From an uncultured bacterium (GTDB taxonomy: Bacteria; Vulcanimicrobiota; CADAWZ01): a stretch of 35,819 bases of DNA. The notes under the pieces were generated by a model. It was given only the letters and a program-made list of their open reading frames with translations, was not told the origin of the DNA and ran no database searches. This document shows, piece after piece, positions 17,496-23,816 of this stretch. Each line of letters starts with the position of its first letter. Within the stretch, counting starts at the first letter, position 1. Position numbers and translations under genes: made by a program. The stretch covers positions 1 to 35,819 of the forward strand of contig CADASF010000018.1 of NCBI GenBank assembly GCA_902790465.1. The letters are read 5' to 3'.

Positions 17496-17957
17496 TTAAT
17501 GTTCAGGTTCTGCCTCTGATTTAGTTTCAGGGGCTTTTTTTTCTTTTTTGAAAACAAATAATTTACTAAAAACATAATTGCTAACTATGACGACAATTTG
17601 AGCAATCAATTTTGCTATCTTATCATTCATTTTCAAAACAGTTACTGTCAAAAACATCACAGCCATTTCCATAAAAAGAGTTGCAAGTCGAGATGCAAAA
17701 AATCCTGTCATTTCCCCTATTATATTTTTATTTTTGCTTTCAAAAACATACTTTCTATTTGTAAAATATGCAAATGTTACCGCAAAAATCCATGATATTA
17801 CATTTGCAATCTGAAGTTGAATAGGGTCTAATGGGTCTAAAAAAGTTACAACACAGATATAATATGACAAAATACTTACTACTGTAGTCAATCCACCTAT
17901 TATTAAATAATTTATAATTTCTTTGTACTTTATATATAATGCTTTAATTTTATTCAT
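17496..17957 (-). CDS. GtrA-family small membrane protein
   Basis: The 153-residue protein has four hydrophobic segments (about residues 15-41, 46-72, 83-108 and 114-136) and the GtrA signature INYLIIGGLTTVVSILSYY near the start with FTNRKYVF after segment two. GtrA-like proteins take part in moving lipid-linked sugars across the cytoplasmic membrane for surface glycan synthesis. The C-terminal 17 residues are charged (KKEKKAPETK...); their codons also form a terminator for the opposite strand. No glycosyltransferase lies beside it. An AGGG sits 8 nt before the ATG. An intrinsic terminator lies only 25 nt upstream of the start, so expression may depend on readthrough or attenuation. Confidence 0.85.
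   Translation of the reverse strand: MNKIKALYIKYKEIINYLIIGGLTTVVSILSYYICVVTFLDPLDPIQLQIANVISWIFAVTFAYFTNRKYVFESKNKNIIGEMTGFFASRLATLFMEMAVMFLTVTVLKMNDKIAKLIAQIVVIVSNYVFSKLFVFKKEKKAPETKSEAEPEH
17512..17542 (+). terminator. Terminator of the HAD-HIRAN unit, embedded in the gtrA coding end
   Basis: GCCTCTGA (17512-17519) pairs with TCAGGGGC (17527-17534), eight pairs with one G-T, and eight T residues follow. It terminates plus-strand transcription 17 nt past the HIRAN stop while coding on the minus strand for the gtrA tail. Confidence 0.75.
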
Positions 17958-17982
17958 TTAAAAAACCCTATAATAAATAATC

Positions 17983-18011
17983 AAAAAAAAAGCCTTTCAA
18001 AAGTGAAAGGC
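17983..18011 (-). terminator. Intrinsic terminator or attenuator upstream of gtrA
   Basis: On the minus strand GCCTTTCA/TGAAAGGC (18011-18004 with 17999-17992) with a 4-nt loop is followed by nine T residues. No coding gene on the minus strand ends here, so it either ends a small RNA or acts as an attenuator in the gtrA leader. Confidence 0.8.
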
Positions 18012-18189
18012 CGTAAAAGAGATAGATTTAGACATAAAATGAATTGTACTTTATATAAATATAAAGCCGTGGCAATACTTACAACCAAAGGAACCAAAAA
18101 ACAAATAAAATAAAAGAAAGGAAATTAAAAATGACAAAAACACAAAGCATGCCTATTCATCTACCAAAGTAGAAATTATGTCAAAATCC
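17983..18189 (-). ncRNA. Candidate small RNA or gtrA leader RNA (about 200 nt)
   Basis: A predicted minus-strand promoter (18196-18224) and the strong terminator (17983-18011) define this interval, which holds no convincing protein gene. The RNA would be U-rich, with a perfect CTAC-TTTG-GTAG hairpin at 18161-18172 and a CTTTATA/TATAAAG hairpin at about 18048-18065. I see no match to a known RNA family. A CCUUUC stretch at 18116-18121 could pair with the 3' arm of the terminator, which would allow antitermination. On the plus strand a 13-codon reading frame with a fair ribosome site (18131-18172) competes as an explanation for part of the region. Confidence 0.35.
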
Positions 18190-18195
18190 AGTCTT

Positions 18196-18224
18196 ATTTT
18201 ACAACAAAATTTAAAATAAATCAA
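18196..18224 (-). promoter_or_regulatory. Predicted promoter for the candidate RNA / gtrA leader
   Basis: On the minus strand TTGATT (18224-18219), a 17-nt spacer and TAAAAT (18201-18196) approximate a sigma-70 promoter. The surroundings are very AT-rich, so chance matches are likely. Confidence 0.4.
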
Positions 18225-18306
18225 TAGTTTTTCCAATTTTTTTTAAAAAATCCCAAAAAAAGAAAACTAAAAAAAATATTTTAAAAAAAAATTTAAAAAA
18301 CTATTG
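18222..18306. repeat. Inverted repeat overlapping the tRNA promoter
   Basis: CAATAGTTTTT (18222-18232) is mirrored by AAAAACTATTG (18296-18306) across about 63 nt of nearly pure A/T. The right arm contains the first bases of the -35 box of tRNA-Ser. Confidence 0.6.
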
Positions 18307-18332
18307 ACAAAAAGAAATAAATGTGGTATATT
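18304..18332 (+). promoter_or_regulatory. Promoter of tRNA-Ser
   Basis: Consensus TTGACA (18304-18309), a 17-nt spacer and TATATT (18327-18332) lie 7 nt before the first base of the mature tRNA, so the primary transcript would have almost no 5' leader. Confidence 0.85.
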
Positions 18333-18339
18333 CTTCCAC

Positions 18340-18426
18340 GGAAAGATGGCAGAGCGGTCGAATGCGGCGGTCTTGAAAACCGTTGACGGGGTAACTCGTC
18401 CGGGGGTTCGAATCCCTCTCTTTCCG
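18340..18426 (+). tRNA. tRNA-Ser(UGA)
   Basis: The acceptor stem GGAAAGA pairs with TCTTTCC, and the discriminator is G. The anticodon loop CTTGAAA gives anticodon TGA for serine UCA codons. A long variable arm (about GACGGGGTAACTCGTC) marks a class II tRNA, and the T arm GGGGGTTCGAATCCC is intact. CCA is not encoded. It is flanked by its own promoter and terminator. No integrase or duplicated tRNA end was seen next to it. Confidence 0.96.
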
Positions 18427-18447
18427 TTTTATCTCCTTTGTGAAAAA

Positions 18448-18478
18448 CCTCTTTTGACAATACAAAAGAGGTTTTTTT
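18448..18478 (+). terminator. Terminator after tRNA-Ser
   Basis: CCTCTTTTG (18448-18456) pairs perfectly with CAAAAGAGG (18463-18471), extended by A/T pairs, and a run of seven T follows. It ends the tRNA transcript 22 nt past the tRNA. Confidence 0.9.
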
Positions 18479-18540
18479 GATATTTGAGGAAACAACTGCA
18501 ATCCCCCCTAAATTAGTATGTCAACGAACAATTATTTATT

Positions 18541-19581
18541 ATGATAGAGCAAACAACAATAAAAAAATTAAGTGAAACTTCAAATTTAACAGATATTGAA
18601 CTAAAAGAGTTATTAGAAAATGACTTTTTAGATGAAGAATTATACAGAGAAGCAGACAGAGTTAGAAAAGAAAATTATGGCACCGATGTATATATAAGAG
18701 GTCTTATTGAATTTACCAATTACTGCAAAAACAATTGTTATTACTGTGGACTTAGATATGAAAATAGAGAGATTGAAAGATATAGGCTTTCAAAAGAAGA
18801 TATATTAAATTGCTGTAACGAAGGCTATAATCTCGGTTTTAGAACATTTGTTTTGCAAGGTGGAGAAGACCCTTTTTATACTGATGAAAAACTTTGTGAT
18901 ATAATATCTTCTATAAAAAATTTATATAGTGATATTGCTGTAACACTTTCAATAGGTGAAAAAAAAGATGAAAGTTATTTAGCATTTAAAAAAGCTGGAG
19001 CAGATAGATATCTTTTAAGACATGAAACAGCAAATGAAAATCACTATTCAAAATTACACCCTGCTAATATGAGTTTAGCAAACAGAAAAAATTGTTTAAA
19101 AACTTTAAAAAAATTGGGATATCAAATAGGTTCAGGTTTTATGGTGGGAAGCCCATTTCAAACAACCGAAAACATAATTGAAGATATCAGATTTTTGCAA
19201 GAATTATCACCAGATATGATTGGAATAGGGCCATATATTACACATCACAATACACCTTTTAAAAATCAAAAAAACGGTGATGTCAAATTGACATTAAAAT
19301 TAATTTCAATATTGAGATTGATGTTTCCTTATGCTCTACTTCCTGCAACAACAGCTCTTGGTACCCTATCGCCTAATGGTAGAGAATTAGGTCTAAAAGT
19401 AGGGGCAAATGTTGTTATGCCCAATTTATCTCCAAAAAATGTGAGAAAAAAATACGAAATATATGAAAATAAAATATGTACAGGTGAAGAATCTGCACAA
19501 TGCAAAAGATGTCTTGAAAGAAGAATTGAATCGATTGGATATAAAATAATAATTTCAAAAGGCGATGTAAAAAGAAAATAA
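18541..19581 (+). CDS. hydE: [FeFe]-hydrogenase H-cluster radical SAM maturase HydE
   Basis: The 346-residue protein has the radical SAM motif CX3CX2C at C62, C66 and C69 (NYCKNNCYYCG), and HydE-type segments RGLIEFTNYC, LRHETANENHYSKLHP and GSGFMVGSPFQT. A second cysteine set, C313-x7-C321-x2-C324, matches the spacing of the accessory cluster site of Thermotoga maritima HydE, which is lost in many homologues. HydE acts with HydG and HydF in the cytosol to build the diiron subcluster of the hydrogenase active site. Neither partner nor a hydrogenase is in this window. No clear ribosome site precedes the ATG, which is odd; expression signals lie in the 60 nt after the tRNA terminator. Confidence 0.88.
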   Translation: MIEQTTIKKLSETSNLTDIELKELLENDFLDEELYREADRVRKENYGTDVYIRGLIEFTNYCKNNCYYCGLRYENREIERYRLSKEDILNCCNEGYNLGFRTFVLQGGEDPFYTDEKLCDIISSIKNLYSDIAVTLSIGEKKDESYLAFKKAGADRYLLRHETANENHYSKLHPANMSLANRKNCLKTLKKLGYQIGSGFMVGSPFQTTENIIEDIRFLQELSPDMIGIGPYITHHNTPFKNQKNGDVKLTLKLISILRLMFPYALLPATTALGTLSPNGRELGLKVGANVVMPNLSPKNVRKKYEIYENKICTGEESAQCKRCLERRIESIGYKIIISKGDVKRK

Positions 19582-19618
19582 CTTTTCTTTAAATAGTTTT
19601 TATAAATAAGCAACAAAT

Positions 19619-19653
19619 AGCGTGTGGAAAATTTTCTCCGCACGCTTTTTTTT
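19619..19653 (+). terminator. Terminator after hydE
   Basis: AGCGTGTGGA (19619-19628) pairs with TCCGCACGCT (19637-19646) with one G-T, followed by eight T residues. It closes the hydE transcript 37 nt past the stop. Confidence 0.88.
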
Positions 19654-19739
19654 ATGTAGTCAAAAAAGTTATGAATTGACATTTTCTGTGCTTAGTTTTA
19701 TAATAAAAAAAGAAGAAAAATTAATAATAGGAAGGATTA

Positions 19740-19864
19740 GGAGGCTGTGAAAAAATTAAATAGAATTATATTTTTTTTTCACAACTCCATATAAATAGGA
19801 GCATTTAAGCTCCTTCGAAAAATAAGCTCCTTAATGAAATTAAGGAGAAAAAAATGCGAAGGAG
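19740..19864 (+). promoter_or_regulatory. Structured leader with competing hairpins over the nuclease ribosome binding site
   Basis: This segment fills most of the 294-nt gap between hydE and the second nuclease gene. An imperfect long inverted repeat spans 19740-19788 (GGAG plus TGTGAAAAAA against its mirror). Hairpin A pairs AGGAGC (19797-19802) with GCTCCT (19809-19814). Hairpin B pairs CTCCTTAAT (19827-19835) with ATTAAGGAG (19839-19847). Pairing C joins CTCCTTCG (19810-19817) to CGAAGGAG (19857-19864), which contains the ribosome binding site. A and C exclude each other, while B fits inside C. Confidence 0.5.
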
Positions 19865-19875
19865 AAAAAATATAT

Positions 19876-21507
19876 ATGCAAGATTTACCAATAGGTATTC
19901 AAACATTTGAAGATATTAGAAATGAAGATTTTGTTTATGTTGATAAAACTAAACATTTATTTAATCTTGTTCGAAAAAAAGGAGTTTATTTTCTTTCTCG
20001 TCCTCGTCGTTTTGGAAAATCACTTACAATATCGACATTAGAAGCGATGTTTCAGGGCAAAGCTGAATTATTCAAAGGTCTTTATGCTGAGGAATGGGTA
20101 AAAGAAAAAGCTAAACACCCTAACCCAGTTATAAAACTTGATATGAGTGGTTTAGGAAATTATACAAATATAAGTGAATTAAGTTCTGCCCTTATTGATT
20201 ATCTTGGAGAGATTATAGATGATTATAATTTAAATATTCAATTAAAAGAAAATGCAGGTCGTATATTTGCTAAAATAATAAAAGAATTGTATAAAAAATT
20301 CGGTAAAGTTGTTCTGCTTATTGATGAATATGATAAACCAATTACAGATAATATAAACGATTTAGAAAAAGCAAATGAAATAAGAGATTTTTTTAGAAAA
20401 TTTTATGGTATTCTAAAAAATTCAAGTACAATAGATAATTTACATTTTGTATTTATAACAGGAGTGTCAAAATTTAGCAAAGCTGGCATATTTTCTTGTT
20501 TGAATAATTTAGAAGACATATCAATGACAAGAGAATATGCAGATATAGTTGGCTATACACAACAAGAACTTGAAGAAAATTTTTCTGATTGGCTTGAAAA
20601 AACAGAAAAAAAATTATCTTTTGATAGAAAAGAGTTACTTGCTACAATAAAAAAATATTACGACGGTTTTTCATTTGACGGAATAGTAAGAGTATATAAT
20701 CCATTTTCTGTATTAAATTTCTTTAAACAAGGAAATTTTGGTAATTATTGGTATAATTCTGCACTTTTTTTTCCTCCTTCGAAGAAGGAGCTAAATGTTT
20801 CGTCATTTCTTGCTAAATACTTAAAAAGCCATAAAATCAAAGCACCAAAAGAATATACACAGAAAAAAGTATATGAAGATTTCACAAATTCTCACGAAAT
20901 AGAAAGTACAAGTGTAGAGAGTTTTTTATATCAAGCAGGTTATTTGACAATTTCAGAGAGAAAAGGCAACATACTTATTCTTGATTATCCAAATGAAGAA
21001 GTAAAAAGTTCAATGGACAGGCTTTTTCTTGAAAATTTTTACAATATACAAGATGATGCAGAATTTAGTAATGATATTTGGGAATCTTTGGAAGCAGAAA
21101 ATATTCCACAGGTGGTGAGTATTTTTAACGAGTCATTAAAAGCTATTCCCGAAAACATATTCGCTCCTTCTATCGAAGGAGAAAAAAAACAGGATGATTA
21201 CAAAGATAGAGATGAATCTTGGTATCGTTCATTATTTTTGATGTTACTTAGTGGTGCAAAAATAACATATTTTTCAGAAGTTCATACTTTCAGAGGTCGT
21301 CCAGATGTAGTTGTATCGTTTAGAGACAAATTAGTAGTAGTTATCGAATTTAAATTTGCCCTAACTTCAAAAGATGTAAATAAAAAGCGAAAAGAAGGAG
21401 AAGAACAGATAAAATCGAGAGATTATGCTTCAGCTTATAAGTCGACAAAAAAAATAATAACAGCTGTTTTTGTCGCAGATGATGAAAAACGACAAATTAT
21501 AATCTAA
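19876..21507 (+). CDS. AAA-ATPase-like / PD-(D/E)XK nuclease-domain protein (DUF1703 family), copy 2
   Basis: The start at 19876 (543 residues) is chosen because GGAG lies 11 nt upstream and the protein then aligns from residue 1 with the paralogue at 374-1948; an upstream ATG at 19834 would add 14 unrelated residues read through the leader hairpins. The P-loop RPRRFGKS (42-49), LIDEYD (148-153) and nuclease residues D477, E491 and K493 (IEFKFA) are intact. It has two segments that the paralogue lacks, about 11 residues near ALFFPPSKKELN and about 12 near FAPSIEGEKKQDD. Both coincide with CTCCTTC/GAAGGAG palindromes. It stands alone between hydE and mnmA. Function is unknown. Confidence 0.88.
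   Translation: MQDLPIGIQTFEDIRNEDFVYVDKTKHLFNLVRKKGVYFLSRPRRFGKSLTISTLEAMFQGKAELFKGLYAEEWVKEKAKHPNPVIKLDMSGLGNYTNISELSSALIDYLGEIIDDYNLNIQLKENAGRIFAKIIKELYKKFGKVVLLIDEYDKPITDNINDLEKANEIRDFFRKFYGILKNSSTIDNLHFVFITGVSKFSKAGIFSCLNNLEDISMTREYADIVGYTQQELEENFSDWLEKTEKKLSFDRKELLATIKKYYDGFSFDGIVRVYNPFSVLNFFKQGNFGNYWYNSALFFPPSKKELNVSSFLAKYLKSHKIKAPKEYTQKKVYEDFTNSHEIESTSVESFLYQAGYLTISERKGNILILDYPNEEVKSSMDRLFLENFYNIQDDAEFSNDIWESLEAENIPQVVSIFNESLKAIPENIFAPSIEGEKKQDDYKDRDESWYRSLFLMLLSGAKITYFSEVHTFRGRPDVVVSFRDKLVVVIEFKFALTSKDVNKKRKEGEEQIKSRDYASAYKSTKKIITAVFVADDEKRQIII
20774..20790. repeat. Palindromic element within the nuclease reading frame (first)
   Basis: CTCCTTC (20774-20780) and GAAGGAG (20784-20790) flank a GAA loop. 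It lies in an 11-residue in-frame segment absent from the paralogue. The following GCTAAATG mirrors CATTTAAGC of the leader (19802-19810), which suggests a shared element. Confidence 0.6.
21164..21181. repeat. Palindromic element within the nuclease reading frame (second)
   Basis: CTCCTTC (21164-21170) and GAAGGAG (21175-21181) flank a TATC loop, followed by an A-run like that after the leader copy (19857-19870). It lies in a 12-residue segment absent from the paralogue. Confidence 0.6.
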
Positions 21508-21572
21508 CCCCAAAAGGAAAATTTAATTAAATAGCTATTAATTCAAAAAACTAATACTAAGGCAAAAAAATT

Positions 21573-22670
21573 ATGAACAATAAAAAAGTATTGATTGCAA
21601 TGAGTGGCGGAGTTGACAGCTCTGTAACTGTTTATTTGTTAAAACAACAAGGATTTGACTGCATAGGGACGACTATGCGACTTTACAGAAATGAAACAAT
21701 ATCACAGGGAAATTTTAAAACCTGTTGTTCAGAAAAAGATATGGAAGATGCAAGTGAAGTCGCCTTTGATTTAGATGTTCCTTATGAAATTGTAGATTTT
21801 ACAGATGATTTCCAAAAACAAATCATAGAAAAATTTATAAAAGTTTATGAAAATGGCGGAACACCAAATCCTTGCATAGATTGTAATAGATATATGAAAT
21901 TTGAAAAACTTCTAAATATTGCACTTGAAAAAAAATGCGATCTGATTGCAACTGGTCATTATGCCATAAGTGAATATTCAGAAAAACACGGAAGATATAT
22001 TTTGAGAAAAGCAAAAGATCTCACAAAAGATCAAAGTTATGTCCTTTACAACTTGACACAAGATCAACTTAAACACACTATATTTCCACTTGGCAATTTA
22101 GAAAAAACACAAGTCAGAGAAATAGCAGAAAAACAAGGTTTTGTCAATTCCAAAAAACACGATTCACAAGATATCTGTTTTATCCCAGACGGAGATTATT
22201 TTAAATTTATCAAAAAATACACAGGCAAAACTCCACAAGAGGGAAATTTTATTGATGAAAATGGCAAAATTTTAGGAAGACACAAGGGAATTATAAGTTA
22301 CACTGTTGGTCAGAGAAGAGGTCTTGGAATAGCTTCTGACGCTCCACTTTATGTTAAAAAACTCGATATGGCAAACAACAATGTAATTTTATGTAAAAAT
22401 GAGGGATTATTCTCAAAAACATTGATAGCAGATGACATAAATTTAATATCTGTAGAAAAAATCACAGAGCCGATGAAAATTAAAGCCAAAGTCCGCTATA
22501 GACAAAAAGAACAGCCTGCAACAGTTATTCAAATAGATGAAAACAGAATAAAAGTAGAATTTGACACACCACAAAGAGCTATCACAAAAGGGCAAGCAGT
22601 CGTTTTATATGATGATGATATTGTAGTTGGAGGCGGAACTATTTCCGAAACAGAAAGTGATTTATCTTGA
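21573..22670 (+). CDS. mnmA: tRNA-specific 2-thiouridylase MnmA
   Basis: The 365-residue protein has the PP-loop MSGGVDSS (10-17) that binds ATP, the catalytic cysteine C101 in NPCIDCN and the second redox cysteine C202 in SQDICFIPDG, with the length usual for MnmA. It adenylates U34 of tRNA-Lys, -Glu and -Gln and inserts sulfur to give 2-thiouridine. The 3' end overlaps the cysteine desulfurase gene, which would supply the persulfide. This arrangement recalls the YrvO-MnmA pair of Bacillus, where a dedicated desulfurase serves MnmA directly. An AAGG precedes the ATG at moderate distance. Confidence 0.95.
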   Translation: MNNKKVLIAMSGGVDSSVTVYLLKQQGFDCIGTTMRLYRNETISQGNFKTCCSEKDMEDASEVAFDLDVPYEIVDFTDDFQKQIIEKFIKVYENGGTPNPCIDCNRYMKFEKLLNIALEKKCDLIATGHYAISEYSEKHGRYILRKAKDLTKDQSYVLYNLTQDQLKHTIFPLGNLEKTQVREIAEKQGFVNSKKHDSQDICFIPDGDYFKFIKKYTGKTPQEGNFIDENGKILGRHKGIISYTVGQRRGLGIASDAPLYVKKLDMANNNVILCKNEGLFSKTLIADDINLISVEKITEPMKIKAKVRYRQKEQPATVIQIDENRIKVEFDTPQRAITKGQAVVLYDDDIVVGGGTISETESDLS

Positions 22671-23757
22671 TTATACAGCAAATACGCCTGTTGACAGCGA
22701 AGTATTAAATAAATTTGTAGAAGTTGAAAACAAATTTATTGGCAATCCAAATTCAAATCACCAAGAGGGCAAAAAAGCAAAAGAAGAACTTGCAAAAATC
22801 ACAGAAAATATTGCAAGTTTATTAAATGTCGAACCTTCAGAAATTATTTACACATCAGGTGCGAGTGAATCAAATAACCTTGCAATAAAAGGCATTACAG
22901 ATATTTCACAGGGGAATCATATAATAACAACAAAATTAGAACATTCTTCAGTCTTTGCTCCTATTGAAGAGCTAAAGAAAAAGGGATTTGTTGTTGACTA
23001 TGCCCCACTTGACAAAGACGGGAAAATAAATATTTCACAATTAATAAAGCTAATTAGACCTGATACAGTATTGATTGCAATATGTTTAGTTGATGGTGAA
23101 CTTGGAATAATTCAGCCGATAAATAAAATTGCAGAAGAAATAAAAAAAGTTTCTGATTGTAAAATTCACATAGACGGAACACAGGCTTTAGGAAAAATTA
23201 AAATAGACTTCAAAAATATAGATACAATGAGTTTTTCTGCTCACAAAATTTATGGGTTGAATGGAAGCGGAATCTTATTTAAAAGAGGTCATCTAAAATT
23301 AAATCCTCAGATAAGTGGCGGAATGAGTTCAAGTCTTTACAGAAGCGGAACCCCTACCCTTTCGTTAAATTCTGCCTTTTATGTAGCTGTTAAAAAAGCT
23401 ATTGAAAATCAAGACAAAAGGTTTTCAGATGTACTGGAAAAAAATAAAAATCTGAGAGAATTTTTTAAACAATTTCCAAAAGTAAAAATAAATAGTCCTC
23501 AAAATGCTGTTCCACATATTATAAATTTGAGTGTAGAAGGCATAAAAGGTAGTGTTTTCCAAAGAAAACTCGATTCTTACGGTGTCTGTGTATCTGTAAA
23601 ATCAGCCTGTTCATCTGACGGCTTGCCTTCAAGAGCAGTAACAGCTTTAGGAAATAGTGAAAGAACAGCCCTTTCATCGTGGAGAATTAGCCTTAGCCAT
23701 TTGACAACTTGGGAAGAAATCGAGCAGTTCAAAGAGATCTTTGTAAAGTTAGTGTAA
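22657..23757 (+). CDS. Cysteine desulfurase (NifS/IscS family), probably dedicated to MnmA
   Basis: I place the start at the GTG at 22657, giving MIYLDYTANTPVD, the usual family N-terminus; the longer frame from a TTG at 22627 adds ten residues that match nothing in the family. The protein then has 366 residues. PLP-binding features are H95 in LEHSS, D173 and Q176 in HIDGTQALG, and K197 in SFSAHKIYG. The catalytic cysteine is C318 in KSACSSDGLPSR. The enzyme takes sulfur from cysteine as a persulfide. It overlaps mnmA by 14 nt, which indicates translational coupling and a role in tRNA thiolation; it might also serve iron-sulfur assembly. No Fe-S scaffold gene is nearby. Confidence 0.9.
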   Translation: MIYLDYTANTPVDSEVLNKFVEVENKFIGNPNSNHQEGKKAKEELAKITENIASLLNVEPSEIIYTSGASESNNLAIKGITDISQGNHIITTKLEHSSVFAPIEELKKKGFVVDYAPLDKDGKINISQLIKLIRPDTVLIAICLVDGELGIIQPINKIAEEIKKVSDCKIHIDGTQALGKIKIDFKNIDTMSFSAHKIYGLNGSGILFKRGHLKLNPQISGGMSSSLYRSGTPTLSLNSAFYVAVKKAIENQDKRFSDVLEKNKNLREFFKQFPKVKINSPQNAVPHIINLSVEGIKGSVFQRKLDSYGVCVSVKSACSSDGLPSRAVTALGNSERTALSSWRISLSHLTTWEEIEQFKEIFVKLV

Positions 23758-23816
23758 TGTCTCTTAAATATTATACCACAACTATTAATAGCTGTGTAGT
23801 AATAATCAACATTGAC

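Noticed and set aside
18301-18501. A 66-codon minus-strand frame over the tRNA region
   Set aside because: It reads antisense through tRNA-Ser and gives the well-known artefact peptide (KERDSNPRTSYPV). The tRNA structure is complete, so this is not a gene.
19834-19875. Longer start (ATG at 19834) for nuclease copy 2
   Set aside because: The extra 14 residues are read through the leader hairpins and ribosome site, and the paralogue starts at the equivalent of 19876.
23777-23796. CACAACTAT/ATAGCTGTG hairpin between the desulfurase and LRR genes as a two-way terminator
   Set aside because: One internal mismatch, a 2-nt loop and no T-run on either side make it a poor intrinsic terminator.
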